A stretch of DNA of 64,000 nt from the NCBI RefSeq assembly GCF_003610895.1, contig NZ_MCAS01000031.1, forward strand, positions 1 to 64,000. The letters are read 5' to 3'. Under the pieces are notes generated by a model that did not search any database, was not told the origin of the DNA, and saw only the letters and a program-made list of their open reading frames with translations. This DNA is from Paraburkholderia fungorum (GTDB taxonomy: Bacteria; Pseudomonadota; Gammaproteobacteria; Burkholderiales; Burkholderiaceae). The translations under genes were made by a program, and so were the position numbers. How positions within the stretch are numbered: position 1 is the first letter of the stretch; each line of letters begins with the position of its first letter. Of the stretch, positions 37,525-46,058 are shown piece by piece.

Positions 37525-38165
37525 TTGGCATAGCCGACAATAAGGCCGTGCATCAGCTTCGAGATACCTGACACCGACACGAAGACAAAAAGCTTCAGTG
37601 GAATCGACACCGTGCTGGGCGACAGCATCATCATGCCCATGGCGCTCAGCACGTTGGCGACGACCAGATCCACCACCAGAAAAGCGATGTAGAGCAGAAA
37701 ACCCGCCTCGAACCCGCTCGCTATTTCGCCGATCAGAAACGCAGGAATCAGCAGCTGAAAATCGGTCTCCTGGGCATCGTGCCCGGGATCGATCCGCTTC
37801 GCGGCGCCCACGAGGAACTTGCGCTCGTCGGGCCGCGAATGCTTCAGCATGAATTCACCGAGCGGACCTCGAACCGCCTGCCACAGCTCGGAGGGACGCG
37901 GCATCACAACATCGCCGCTGTCGTTGGCCGGCAGCGCGGCTTCAATCTTCGTGACGGTAGGCGACATCACGACCAGCGTTGCCGCGAGCGCGAGCCCCGA
38001 AATCACCAGATTGCTCGGTGCCTGCTGCACACCGAGCGCCGAGCGCAGCAGCGTCAGCACAATGCTGAACTTCGTGAACGAAGTCGTCATGACGACCGCA
38101 AGCGGGAGCAGACCGAGCATGAAGAACATGCTGACGGTCTGCAGCTGATCGAGTTGAGCGGTCAT
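37521..38165 (-). CDS. sctR: T3SS export apparatus membrane protein
   Basis: A 214-residue FliP/YscR-family protein. TSFTKFSIVLTLLRSALGVQ and LPAFLIGEIASGFEAGF-like segments (here LIPAFLIGEIASGFEAGFLL) are diagnostic. The start at 38165 (MTAQLDQ) overlaps the sctQ stop (ATGA); a longer frame reading back into sctQ is not needed. Confidence 0.96.
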   Translation of the reverse strand: MTAQLDQLQTVSMFFMLGLLPLAVVMTTSFTKFSIVLTLLRSALGVQQAPSNLVISGLALAATLVVMSPTVTKIEAALPANDSGDVVMPRPSELWQAVRGPLGEFMLKHSRPDERKFLVGAAKRIDPGHDAQETDFQLLIPAFLIGEIASGFEAGFLLYIAFLVVDLVVANVLSAMGMMMLSPSTVSIPLKLFVFVSVSGISKLMHGLIVGYAK

Positions 38166-39136
38166 GCCGGCAGATCCTCCTGGGTTAGCCGGGTCACGCG
38201 CACGCCCAACGAACCCTCGATATCGATCAGCTCGCCACGTGCGAACGGGATGCCCTGACACAGCAGCGTGACCGTCCGCTCATTCGCGGGTAGCCGGAAG
38301 CCGACAATCGATCCCTGGCGCAGATGGGCCAGTTCGGCAACCGACAACGACAGCGTGCCGAGCATTGCGTCGAACGCGAACGTCAGGCTATCGATAGGCA
38401 ACAGCTCGCTGGTCACTTCAACGGGCGGGGTTTCATCATTCAGGACATGGTCTATCAAGGTGTACTCCTCAGTGAACTTCAACAAAATCCGGCACGCGCC
38501 CAACCGCAACGGCACGCGCAGATAACACGAATGACGGTCGAACAGCAGGGCGTGCCCCACCGCGATCTTGCGCAGCCGCGGCAGCGACATTGCCGGGCCG
38601 GCCATACAGATCGGCAAGCGCACATACAGGCGACGCAACAGCGCCTCGCTGGACGGCGCCGGCGCCGGCAGGCGTCGTTGCAGCCAGGCATCGACTGCAG
38701 GGCTGCAAAACGCGAAATGAGCAGCACGACCGCTTGCCGCGTGCGTAACGGCGAGGCCGTACGCGCCCGGTTGCGTGAGCCCATCGAAAGCGACGGCGGT
38801 GATGTCGATCGTGAAACCGAACAGCCCTTCCAGTGCGCACAGCCAGTCGTTCAGCGCGTCGACAACGTGCATCACGGCTGTGTCACCGCGCTCGGCGATC
38901 ACTGATGGCGTCAACTCCGGCAGCAGCGCGCCGGCATCGCATGCGGCGCTGAACGGTGCATGCGCCGCCGTACCGGACACCAGCAATGGATAACGCGCGC
39001 GGCACGGCTCGAACTCCAGCGTGAAACGTCGTGTGCCAACGCGTACTGCCTGTGGCCGGCCGAAGTGCCGGATCGCCAGGTTGTGGCGCTCGGCGTCGGA
39101 CCGCGCGAGGATTTCCAGATCCGGCCAGAGACTCAT
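38162..39136 (-). CDS. sctQ: T3SS cytoplasmic ring (sorting platform) protein
   Basis: A 324-residue YscQ-family protein. The C-terminal SpoA-type domain (from about residue 245: LPIDSLTFAFDAMLGTLSLS, then the LRQGSIVGF and ARGELIDIEG strands) is clear; the N-terminal part is divergent, as usual. It forms the pods of the sorting platform with SctK and SctL. An internal start making a separate SctQ-C product could exist but is not obvious. Confidence 0.9.
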   Translation of the reverse strand: MSLWPDLEILARSDAERHNLAIRHFGRPQAVRVGTRRFTLEFEPCRARYPLLVSGTAAHAPFSAACDAGALLPELTPSVIAERGDTAVMHVVDALNDWLCALEGLFGFTIDITAVAFDGLTQPGAYGLAVTHAASGRAAHFAFCSPAVDAWLQRRLPAPAPSSEALLRRLYVRLPICMAGPAMSLPRLRKIAVGHALLFDRHSCYLRVPLRLGACRILLKFTEEYTLIDHVLNDETPPVEVTSELLPIDSLTFAFDAMLGTLSLSVAELAHLRQGSIVGFRLPANERTVTLLCQGIPFARGELIDIEGSLGVRVTRLTQEDLPA

Positions 39137-39924
39137 GCCACCTCCCGCGCGAGCCGGCGTTGAATTACCCGAGCCGGAATCGGTGAAGCGGGTGCAGGCG
39201 GAGGGGATGGAGGTGCAGGCGACCGTGGACCGGCCAGCACGGCCAGCGTCAGCCTCACGCCACGCTCGACGTTGTCGAGCGCTGTACGCCCCGACCCGTC
39301 AGCAAGATCGTAAGTCCGCAATACGTGCGCCACGCCGTCACGGATGCCGCGCTCCAGCGCCCGCAGTTGCACCTTCAGGCCCCCGTCGATCACGCCCGCC
39401 TCGGTTTCGATGACACACGAATGCGCAGGCAATCCCGCATCGGCCAGAACCGTGCAAAGCGGTGTGCCGAGTTCCTGCTCGATCGTTGCGATCAGTTGCG
39501 CGGCGTCCTTGAACACCGGCCTGGCAACACGCACAGATACGAGTCGTTGCGACTGAGACACGGCGACCGCGCGGCGCAACTGATTGGTCAACGTGGCCGA
39601 TGGCGGCAGCCCGCCGACAATGTCGCTCACCGCGCTCAGCACGATCTGCGTCAACCGGTCCTGCAAGCGATGCGCGGCAAAAGCCGCGGCAGCCGCACAG
39701 CCGACGTGCTCACGCAACACAGCGGCCTTGCCGGCTGATTGGCCGCGACGCCACGCACGGCGTTTGAGTTCACGCACCTGCGAGGCGAGACGAGCACGTT
39801 CTTGTGCCGCCTCGGCTGCGCGCGCCGCTTCGACTGCACGAAGACCGTCGAGCGACGTCAGTTCGAGCGCGCTCAAATGACCGTCGGATTCGATCCGCCA
39901 CGCGCCCATTCGGCAGATCAGCAT
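39133..39924 (-). CDS. sctL: T3SS ATPase stator protein
   Basis: A 263-residue SctL/FliH-family protein. An Ala/Arg/Glu-rich helix (residues about 30-65) is followed by the V1/Vo-ATPase-stator-like domain (LTQIVLSAVSDIVGG, QSQRLVSVRVARPVF). The C-terminus carries an unusual proline-rich tail (PAPPSPPPAPASP) before a basic end. It links SctN to the sorting platform. Start overlaps sctK by seven bases. Confidence 0.85.
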   Translation of the reverse strand: MLICRMGAWRIESDGHLSALELTSLDGLRAVEAARAAEAAQERARLASQVRELKRRAWRRGQSAGKAAVLREHVGCAAAAAFAAHRLQDRLTQIVLSAVSDIVGGLPPSATLTNQLRRAVAVSQSQRLVSVRVARPVFKDAAQLIATIEQELGTPLCTVLADAGLPAHSCVIETEAGVIDGGLKVQLRALERGIRDGVAHVLRTYDLADGSGRTALDNVERGVRLTLAVLAGPRSPAPPSPPPAPASPIPARVIQRRLAREVA

Positions 39925-40490
39925 GAGTGCGCCTCCATCAAACGCTGCGCGTCGGCAACCAGTTCGCGCGCGTCGAGCGCCGAGAATCCATGCACCCGAT
40001 AATGGGCAGCGGCCTCGGCTATCTCACGCGGCAGGCGCAGGCTCCACCAGAACGCATAGCGGGAGTCCACCGCCTGCATGGCCAACGCCAGTCCGAGCGC
40101 CGTCATGTCGCGCCGGCTGGATAGCACCGGTGCCGGCTCGACTTTCAGGTCGGCCGCGCCGGCACGCGGGTGCCGCTGAATCGCAGCGAGCAGGCGCGGC
40201 GCGACGCTGAGCGCCAACGCAACACGAGCCCGGGCAGTGACTACACGGCGCAACGAACGGGCGAACGCGAGCGCGGCAACGATCCGGCACAGGCGCGCGC
40301 ACGCCGGCCTCGGCCAGAGCGGCAGGACTGCCGGCACGTCGGCAAGCGCCACCTGAACGAGTTGCGGGTAACGACTGAACAGAAAGGCATGGGCAGCACG
40401 CGCGGCACGCTCGTGACGAATCGGTTGCCCAGTTTCGAGCCAGCTGTGATGCGCCCAGTGAGCGGGTGCGCAGGTATAGGCGTGCTTCAT
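39918..40490 (-). CDS. sctK: T3SS sorting platform protein, SctK/YscK-like
   Basis: A 190-residue soluble Ala/Arg-rich protein located between SctJ and SctL genes, exactly where YscK is encoded. The N-terminal segment with PAHWAHHSWLETG and the RYPQLVQVALADVPAVLPLW region resemble YscK-family proteins. Assignment rests partly on position. Confidence 0.78.
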   Translation of the reverse strand: MKHAYTCAPAHWAHHSWLETGQPIRHERAARAAHAFLFSRYPQLVQVALADVPAVLPLWPRPACARLCRIVAALAFARSLRRVVTARARVALALSVAPRLLAAIQRHPRAGAADLKVEPAPVLSSRRDMTALGLALAMQAVDSRYAFWWSLRLPREIAEAAAHYRVHGFSALDARELVADAQRLMEAHSC

Positions 40491-41416
40491 GCGTCGTCTC
40501 CGGTGCGGGTCGTGGATTTCGACGGACGGATATCGGCGTCCGCAATGTCCACGGCGTTTGCGTCAGCGGCGTCGCGTCGTGTTTGTGGCGCAGAAGGGCC
40601 GGAGTCCGCGGGCGGTAATCCGGCATTGCGCGTGGGCGTCTTCCGTTTGAACCAGGTGCGCGTTTCCGAGCGCCACAGCCACATGAAGCCGGCCCCCAGC
40701 AGCACGAGCAAGGTCATCACACCTAGCATCGCCGTGGTGCGCATCGACGCTTTGCCGCTGTCCTGCGCACAAGTCGTTGCTTCGACCGCGCCCGCGGCAC
40801 TGGCAACGTCGGCGCCGTCGCTGCAATTGGCTGGGAAGCTCAGCACCGGCGTCACCGGCAGCAACGTCAACGACACGCGCGCGGGCGTCAACCCTTCCAC
40901 ACTGCCCGCCACCAGTGCGCGAATCCTGTCGCGCATCAGCTCGATGTTGTAGTCGCTGCGGTAGCGCATCATCACGGACGCCGAGGGCAACGTGTCCTGC
41001 GCGGGGTCCATCGGGTCTTTTTGCGGCAGCACAATGTGCACGCGGGCAACCAGTACGCCGTCCATCTTTTCAAGTGTTTCGGACAGCTCCTGTGACAGCC
41101 CATACACGTAGCGGACGCGATCCTCCTCGGGGCTCGAGATCAACCCCTGGCGGCTAAACAGGTCGCCGAGATTCGCGTGGCCGCCGCGCGGCAGTGCGTA
41201 CGCGCTGGCAAGCTCGGTGGCGACCACCGCGTCGGCGTCGTCGACCGAAACGTTCCAGGTCCGGTCCGCGCTGCGCTCCTTGTAGCCGTTAATGCCGTGA
41301 TGGCTCAGCGCGGCGACGATGCGATTCGCCTGGTCCTCGTCCAGGCCTTCAAAAAGCGAGGTTCTGCAGCCGGCGAGGAAAAGCAGGACCGGCAGCAGGA
41401 TCAGGGTGCGGCGCAT
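40487..41416 (-). CDS. sctJ: T3SS inner membrane ring lipoprotein
   Basis: A 309-residue YscJ/PrgK-family lipoprotein. The lipobox LFLAGC puts the lipidated cysteine at about residue 17. The two ring-building domains contain EGLDEDQANRIVAALSHHGI and the YVYGLSQELSETLEKMDGVL segment. A single transmembrane helix (TAMLGVMTLLVLLGAGFMWL) lies near residue 235, followed by a long basic cytoplasmic tail. Overlaps sctK by ATGA. Confidence 0.95.
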   Translation of the reverse strand: MRRTLILLPVLLFLAGCRTSLFEGLDEDQANRIVAALSHHGINGYKERSADRTWNVSVDDADAVVATELASAYALPRGGHANLGDLFSRQGLISSPEEDRVRYVYGLSQELSETLEKMDGVLVARVHIVLPQKDPMDPAQDTLPSASVMMRYRSDYNIELMRDRIRALVAGSVEGLTPARVSLTLLPVTPVLSFPANCSDGADVASAAGAVEATTCAQDSGKASMRTTAMLGVMTLLVLLGAGFMWLWRSETRTWFKRKTPTRNAGLPPADSGPSAPQTRRDAADANAVDIADADIRPSKSTTRTGDDA

Positions 41417-41739
41417 CAGCTTCGTTGCGTCAATGTCTGGATGGCGCGGCCGATCTCGTCGGCCACACGTACCGTCATCTGCACCTTCACTGCGAAGGCG
41501 CCCATGTCGGCCTGCAGACGCAGCATGTCGGACGTCGAGATGCGGCCTGAGTCGAGTTGATCGAGGTGCTGCGACAGTTGCTGTGACGACTTGTCCTGCA
41601 TGCCCTCTGCATGCGCCATCAGACGCTCGAATAGCGACGCGCCGTCGCCCGAATCGTTAGCGGACAGGCCCATGACGGGAGCCACAGGGGACAACGAGCC
41701 GGCTTGCGTCGGCGTGGTGGTGACGGGAGGTTGCAACAT
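41416..41739 (-). CDS. sctI: T3SS inner rod protein, SctI/YscI-like
   Basis: A 107-residue protein. The C-terminal helix MLRLQADMGAFAVKVQMTVR, then VADEIGRAIQTL, is the typical YscI/HrpB inner-rod ending. It is encoded directly before sctJ, the normal position, and shares one base with it. Confidence 0.88.
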   Translation of the reverse strand: MLQPPVTTTPTQAGSLSPVAPVMGLSANDSGDGASLFERLMAHAEGMQDKSSQQLSQHLDQLDSGRISTSDMLRLQADMGAFAVKVQMTVRVADEIGRAIQTLTQRS

Positions 41740-41740
41740 A

Positions 41741-42226
41741 TCAATGCTCGCCTAGATTGGTCAGTCGTTCTATGGTTGAAAGAAAAGCCGCAGCTGGCGC
41801 AGCCTGCGCGGCGTGAGCAGCGCGCGCGTAAGGTGCGCATTCGGGCAGATTCAGAAATGCCGCCGCCATCGAACTCGCAGCAGGTTCGTCGGCATCCGTC
41901 ACCTTCATCAGCGTGCGTGCGCCGAGCGCGTATTGCCCTTCGAAAATCTGGCACACGCCGAGCCAGGCACACGCCAGCGCGCTGTCCGGCACAATCGCGA
42001 GCGCCCGGCCGAACAACAGCGACGCGCCGCGGTAGTTCGCACGGTCGAGTTCGACAAGACCCTGCCCGAGGTACGGAAAGGCTCGCTGCGGATACAGCAG
42101 GGCCAGCCGGTCGAACAGGTAGTGCGCCTCGTCGAAGCGTCGATGGACGCGAGCGTAGTGACCGATTGAAATCAGCAGTTCCAGTGTGTCGTCCTGCATC
42201 TGCAATAGCTCCCGAAGACGCCACAA
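41741..42226 (-). CDS. TPR needle chaperone, YscG-like
   Basis: A 161-residue all-helical protein with tetratricopeptide-like units (LISIGHYARVHRRFDEAHYL, then FPYLGQGLVELDRANYRGAS and ALACAWLGVCQIFEGQYALG). YscG and relatives bind the needle subunit in the cytoplasm together with YscE. It lies immediately after the needle-like gene and one base before sctI, the same relative place as yscG. Confidence 0.78.
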   Translation of the reverse strand: MWRLRELLQMQDDTLELLISIGHYARVHRRFDEAHYLFDRLALLYPQRAFPYLGQGLVELDRANYRGASLLFGRALAIVPDSALACAWLGVCQIFEGQYALGARTLMKVTDADEPAASSMAAAFLNLPECAPYARAAHAAQAAPAAAFLSTIERLTNLGEH

Positions 42227-42254
42227 GGGCGTCTCCGTCCTGGTTAAAAAAACG

Positions 42255-42587
42255 TTACTTGGAAGAGCGCGCCGTTTCCTTCTGCGCGTCGGTCAAACCC
42301 TGGATGCACGACGTTGCTGCACTCTGGGTCGTATTGACCGAGCCCATCGCCTGCTGGACCTTCAGCATTGCGACGTTCTGCTGCTTGTCGTCGGCGACTT
42401 CGGCCTGCTTCAATTTGTTGTCGAAGTCCTTGTTCTGCTTCTCGAGAATCTTCGCCAGCACTTCGACAACCTTCTGGGCCGACACGCCTCCTGTGTCGCC
42501 GACCACCGAGCTGCCACCGCTACCACCGCCGCCGGAGAAACTGCTGCCTCCCGAATTCGGAGACATGGTCGTATTAATCTCACTCAT
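42255..42587 (-). CDS. sctF: T3SS needle subunit candidate, SctF-like
   Basis: A 110-residue protein. A Gly/Ser-rich N-terminus (residues 1-35) precedes two helices. The second (VAMLKVQQAMGSVNTTQSAA) has the N-x-x-LLxxLQ-type pattern of YscF/MxiH needles, but the protein is about 25 residues longer than YscF. AGGA lies eight bases before the ATG. Placement between YscE-like and YscG-like genes supports the needle role. Confidence 0.7.
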   Translation of the reverse strand: MSEINTTMSPNSGGSSFSGGGGSGGSSVVGDTGGVSAQKVVEVLAKILEKQNKDFDNKLKQAEVADDKQQNVAMLKVQQAMGSVNTTQSAATSCIQGLTDAQKETARSSK

Positions 42588-42603
42588 TTCTGGATTCCTA
42601 AAT

Positions 42604-42861
42604 TTAATCCCGAGCGTTTGTGAAGCTCGCGCTTCGTTCCACCACCAGTCGAGCCGCTCGCAAACACTCGACAAGCAGAACCAGTTCATTTTTCACGGTC
42701 GGCGCCGCCGTCACGAGCGCATCGCTAACGCGACTGATCTCAGCAGTCAGCCGCGCCGCGATCAACTCACGACCGGCTCCGCCGCCTTCGGCGAGTTGAG
42801 CTTCCAGCCGCAAATCGGCGCACGCGCCAAGCGTGCTCTTATTGGCATTGTTTTGGGGCAT
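42604..42861 (-). CDS. Small T3SS protein in the YscE position
   Basis: An 85-residue helical protein (from MPQNNANKS; longer starts at 42870 or 42903 are possible). It overlaps the sctD end by at least 23 bp and precedes the needle-like gene. YscE is 66 residues and forms a helical hairpin chaperone with YscG; the predicted two-helix make-up here (ADLRLEAQLAEG..., then TVKNELVLLVECLRAARLVV) fits. The identification is by position and shape only. Confidence 0.6.
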   Translation of the reverse strand: MPQNNANKSTLGACADLRLEAQLAEGGGAGRELIAARLTAEISRVSDALVTAAPTVKNELVLLVECLRAARLVVERSASFTNARD

Positions 42862-43936
42862 GAGCAGCATCCATAAAAAATTCGTAGATCGAACCATCGT
42901 CATCGCGCAAGATGTACGCAGAACAGGTCGATAGTCGCGTGATCCGTCCTATTGGCAGTCGTGCGCCTGGGAAGTAGCGCACGCCCTGCGCATCGGTAAG
43001 CCAGACTGCGTGACGGCCGCTGAGCAGATTCAGGCCGAGTGCTTCGAGCGGCACGCGCACGCGCTCGCCCTGCTGCACGTGGCCGGGAAAAGTGAGACCA
43101 CGCAGTCCGCTGATCTCGGCACTCGCCAGGCGGGCGATGCGCGCGTAGTCCCACGATTCAGGCGATATGAAGCCCTGGGCCACCGGCAGCGTCGCCGTGA
43201 ACGTACCGGGCCCCGCGGGGTGCACCTCCGCGCCGCGGTAGTAGCGCGCGAGAAACTCTTCGACCTGTTCCTGCAACTGCGCGAGCACGATCACGTGCAT
43301 CACCAGCGCCCGCTTCTGTGACCACGCACTGGCGGTTAGTGCGGCCAGATCAGCGGGCGACTGTACATAGCCCTCGTAGACGAGTGCGCCGGTCCTCGGG
43401 TCGAGATGTTTCGTCACCAGACGGAATGCGTCGTTGGGACGCGTCGCGCGCGGTACGCCAGACCACTGGGTAGACGAGATCCAGGCCAGCAGCGCCAAGG
43501 CAAACGGCATCCCGAAGACCACTGCTTTGGTGACGCGCGACGCATCCGACCAGCGTTTGCCGAGATACACAAGCTGCGCATGACGCAGCAGATAGGCGCG
43601 CTCGGCGTCACGCGTCATTGCCTCACCCGGCGCATCGCGGCCGCTGAACTGAAAAGTAACGACGCCCGCTGAAAACCGTGCGCCGCGCTCCACTGTCACG
43701 CGCCGCCCCGGCGGCAGGGGCCGGCCGAACACCGTGACTTTCGCCTGGTGGGCAACCAGCACGAGTCCCGTGCCGTGCAGCTCGACGGTAACGTGCAGGG
43801 GTTCGACGCCCTCGTCTATCACCATCAGGTCGGCATCCGCGCCACTGCCTATCCGCAGCGGCCGGTCAGCCGGCAGCACCACGCTCGCGCCGGTGTGCAC
43901 GCCCTCCATCACCACAATCAGCGCATCAGCGTTCAT
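42839..43936 (-). CDS. sctD: T3SS inner membrane ring protein
   Basis: A 365-residue YscD/PrgH-family protein. The N-terminal 95 residues form an FHA-like domain (LIVVMEGVHTGASVVLPADR, with RIGSGADADLMV). A transmembrane helix (AVVFGMPFALALLAWISSTQ) lies near residue 150, followed by periplasmic ring-building domains. It overlaps the sctC end by 11 bp and the next gene by 23 or more. Confidence 0.9.
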   Translation of the reverse strand: MNADALIVVMEGVHTGASVVLPADRPLRIGSGADADLMVIDEGVEPLHVTVELHGTGLVLVAHQAKVTVFGRPLPPGRRVTVERGARFSAGVVTFQFSGRDAPGEAMTRDAERAYLLRHAQLVYLGKRWSDASRVTKAVVFGMPFALALLAWISSTQWSGVPRATRPNDAFRLVTKHLDPRTGALVYEGYVQSPADLAALTASAWSQKRALVMHVIVLAQLQEQVEEFLARYYRGAEVHPAGPGTFTATLPVAQGFISPESWDYARIARLASAEISGLRGLTFPGHVQQGERVRVPLEALGLNLLSGRHAVWLTDAQGVRYFPGARLPIGRITRLSTCSAYILRDDDGSIYEFFMDAAHAPKQCQ

Positions 43937-46058
43937 CGCGACGCTCCCACGGCATCTTGCTCACCAGCGGCAAATCGGATGACGACCAATGTGATCGCGA
44001 TGGGTACGGTGGCGGTGGCGGTGGCGGTGGCGGTGGCGGTGGCGGTGGCGGTGGCGGTGGCGCGGCGCTCGCAGCGGCTTGCGTCAGCGTCCGCGATACG
44101 ACGTCGGCGTTCTGCGCAACCGCTGCCGTGGCCCCGGCAGGTTTCGCGGGTTCCGCCGCAGCACCGCCCGTTGGCGGTGCCAGCGCGGACAAGGCAGCCA
44201 CTACGCCAGACCGCTGCGCGAGGATCGCGTCGGGATCCGGGCGAACGGCGCCCACCGGCATTCCCGCTGCGGCCTGCGCCGTGTCCGGCTCAACGTCACC
44301 CGACAGACGTTTGAGCCGCGGCGTAATCAGGATCAGCCGTTCGAGGCGCTCATGCGTCGTCTGGGTATCCCGGAACAGCGCACCGAGGTACGGCACGTCG
44401 CCGAGCACCGGCACCTTCGACGTCGTGCTCTCGCTGCGCTCATATTGATAGCCGCCTATCAGCAGACTGTCACCGTCGCGCACGATCGCCTGGGTGACGA
44501 CCGAATGGTTGTCGACCTTCGGAATACCGTCCACCGTCACCAGCGTGTTGAATGTGCCGTCTTCGATCTGGATGTTCAGCCGGATATTGCGGCGAGGCTC
44601 ACCGCCCGATTCAACGCTCGGCGTCACCTTCAGGGTCATCCCGGTGTCGATGTTGAAGAGATCGACGGCCTGATTACCCGCCACGCGCACATAGACCGAA
44701 CTGCGCGAAGTCAGGGCCGCTTCCGTGTTGTTCAGCGTGAGCACCTGCGGGCGCGACAGCACACGCGCCTGACCGGCATCTTCCAATGCATGGATCTGTG
44801 CAAACAGGTATTGCGCCGAGTTGCCGACCAGCGTCGCGAGGTTCAGTCCGGTTAATGCGCTAGCCGGCGTCGCCAGCTTCGGAGCGCGGAACGCCAACGG
44901 CGCGCTTGCGGTCCCGGAAGCGCCGTTGATACGTCCATTTGCGCCGCCCCATTGCACGCCGAGCGAGCGTGCGGCATTCGACGATACGTCGATCACCACG
45001 GCGTCGATTTCCACCAGTTCCTGAGGCTGGTCGAGCATCGCGATGGCGCGCTCGTAATTCGGCATCATCGAGACGAGGTCGCTGATGACCACCGCGTTGG
45101 TGCGCTGATCGGCGACGATATTGCGCCGCGCGGGGGTCACGGGGGGCTGCGCGGTGTCAGCGTCTGGCAGTGGCGGCCGCTCAACATTGCCTGCGGGCGA
45201 CGCGCCGCCAAGACCGAGACCGAGCAGGCTTGGCAGCGGCGGCGGGCCGCCGCGCGCGCTGCGATCATCGGCGCGCTGCTCGGCCCGCGCATCGGTGCGC
45301 GCACGCGTTGTGCGCGACGCAGTCGACTGCCAGGTGTCCGTCATCAACTGGCGCAGCAGCGAAGCGACGCCAGGCACGAGCTGCTCCTGTGCTCCCACGC
45401 TGTAGTGAACGTCCTGCGCCTGCGCGTAGCGCAGCGGGAAAACGCGGATCGCGGTCTCGTCGAACGACGGCTCGACCGTAGTCTGCCGCTGCGCCTTGTC
45501 GATCGCCTCCGTCACCGCGTCGACGAACTTCGACGGACCCGCAACCTTGACCGTGGTCGCCGAATATCTGATCGGCAGGCGCGGGTCGTCGAGATCGAGG
45601 TTGCGAAGCAGCGATGCAACCGCTTCGCGGGTCATCGGAGCAAACGGAATAACCCGGCTGCGCACGTCCGAAGCCGTCGCGACGTGCATCACCTTGCCGT
45701 CGAAGTACCAGACGAGGCCGTACGCCTCCGCCAGTTGGGTGAAGACGTTGCCAGGCGTGTCGTCGAAGCGGCCGTTGACCGCTCCTTTTACGTCGCGACC
45801 GATGTCGGCGCTCAAGCCTTCGACGGCGAGCACATCACGCAACACGTCGGGCAGTGGTGCGCCGTTCACCGCATAGTGAATCGGTGCACCGCGCCAAACG
45901 GGAGTCGCGGCGTCGGCCGTGGACATCAGCAGTGCCGGACAGGCCACGCCGAGCAGCCCCGCGATATGGCGCACGGCGCCCCGGATCGCGTACGGCTGCA
46001 AGGACGAGGGTTTGCCGCCCTTCTTGATGATCGAATCGTTGCGCCACATCATTAGCAT
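43926..46058 (-). CDS. sctC: T3SS outer membrane secretin
   Basis: A 710-residue secretin. A long N-terminus leads to a signal peptide ending MSTADAATPVW. N-domains follow, then the secretin core (from about 430: AQVLSRPQVLTLNNTEAALT, with VPVLGDVPYLGALFR near the end). The last 40 residues carry 18 consecutive prolines before YPSRSHWSSS, encoded by a GGTGGC hexanucleotide repeat. AGGG lies seven bases upstream of the ATG. It is the first gene of the T3SS operon; its promoter lies in the AT-rich region above 46060. Confidence 0.95.
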   Translation of the reverse strand: MLMMWRNDSIIKKGGKPSSLQPYAIRGAVRHIAGLLGVACPALLMSTADAATPVWRGAPIHYAVNGAPLPDVLRDVLAVEGLSADIGRDVKGAVNGRFDDTPGNVFTQLAEAYGLVWYFDGKVMHVATASDVRSRVIPFAPMTREAVASLLRNLDLDDPRLPIRYSATTVKVAGPSKFVDAVTEAIDKAQRQTTVEPSFDETAIRVFPLRYAQAQDVHYSVGAQEQLVPGVASLLRQLMTDTWQSTASRTTRARTDARAEQRADDRSARGGPPPLPSLLGLGLGGASPAGNVERPPLPDADTAQPPVTPARRNIVADQRTNAVVISDLVSMMPNYERAIAMLDQPQELVEIDAVVIDVSSNAARSLGVQWGGANGRINGASGTASAPLAFRAPKLATPASALTGLNLATLVGNSAQYLFAQIHALEDAGQARVLSRPQVLTLNNTEAALTSRSSVYVRVAGNQAVDLFNIDTGMTLKVTPSVESGGEPRRNIRLNIQIEDGTFNTLVTVDGIPKVDNHSVVTQAIVRDGDSLLIGGYQYERSESTTSKVPVLGDVPYLGALFRDTQTTHERLERLILITPRLKRLSGDVEPDTAQAAAGMPVGAVRPDPDAILAQRSGVVAALSALAPPTGGAAAEPAKPAGATAAVAQNADVVSRTLTQAAASAAPPPPPPPPPPPPPPPPPPYPSRSHWSSSDLPLVSKMPWERRDER
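44008..44061 (-). repeat. Hexanucleotide repeat (GGTGGC, nine copies) in sctC
   Basis: Nine exact tandem copies on the plus strand encode an uninterrupted run of 18 prolines near the SctC C-terminus. Six-base units keep the frame, so slippage would change only proline number. The tract is in the region where secretins carry their pilotin-binding tail. Confidence 0.97.
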
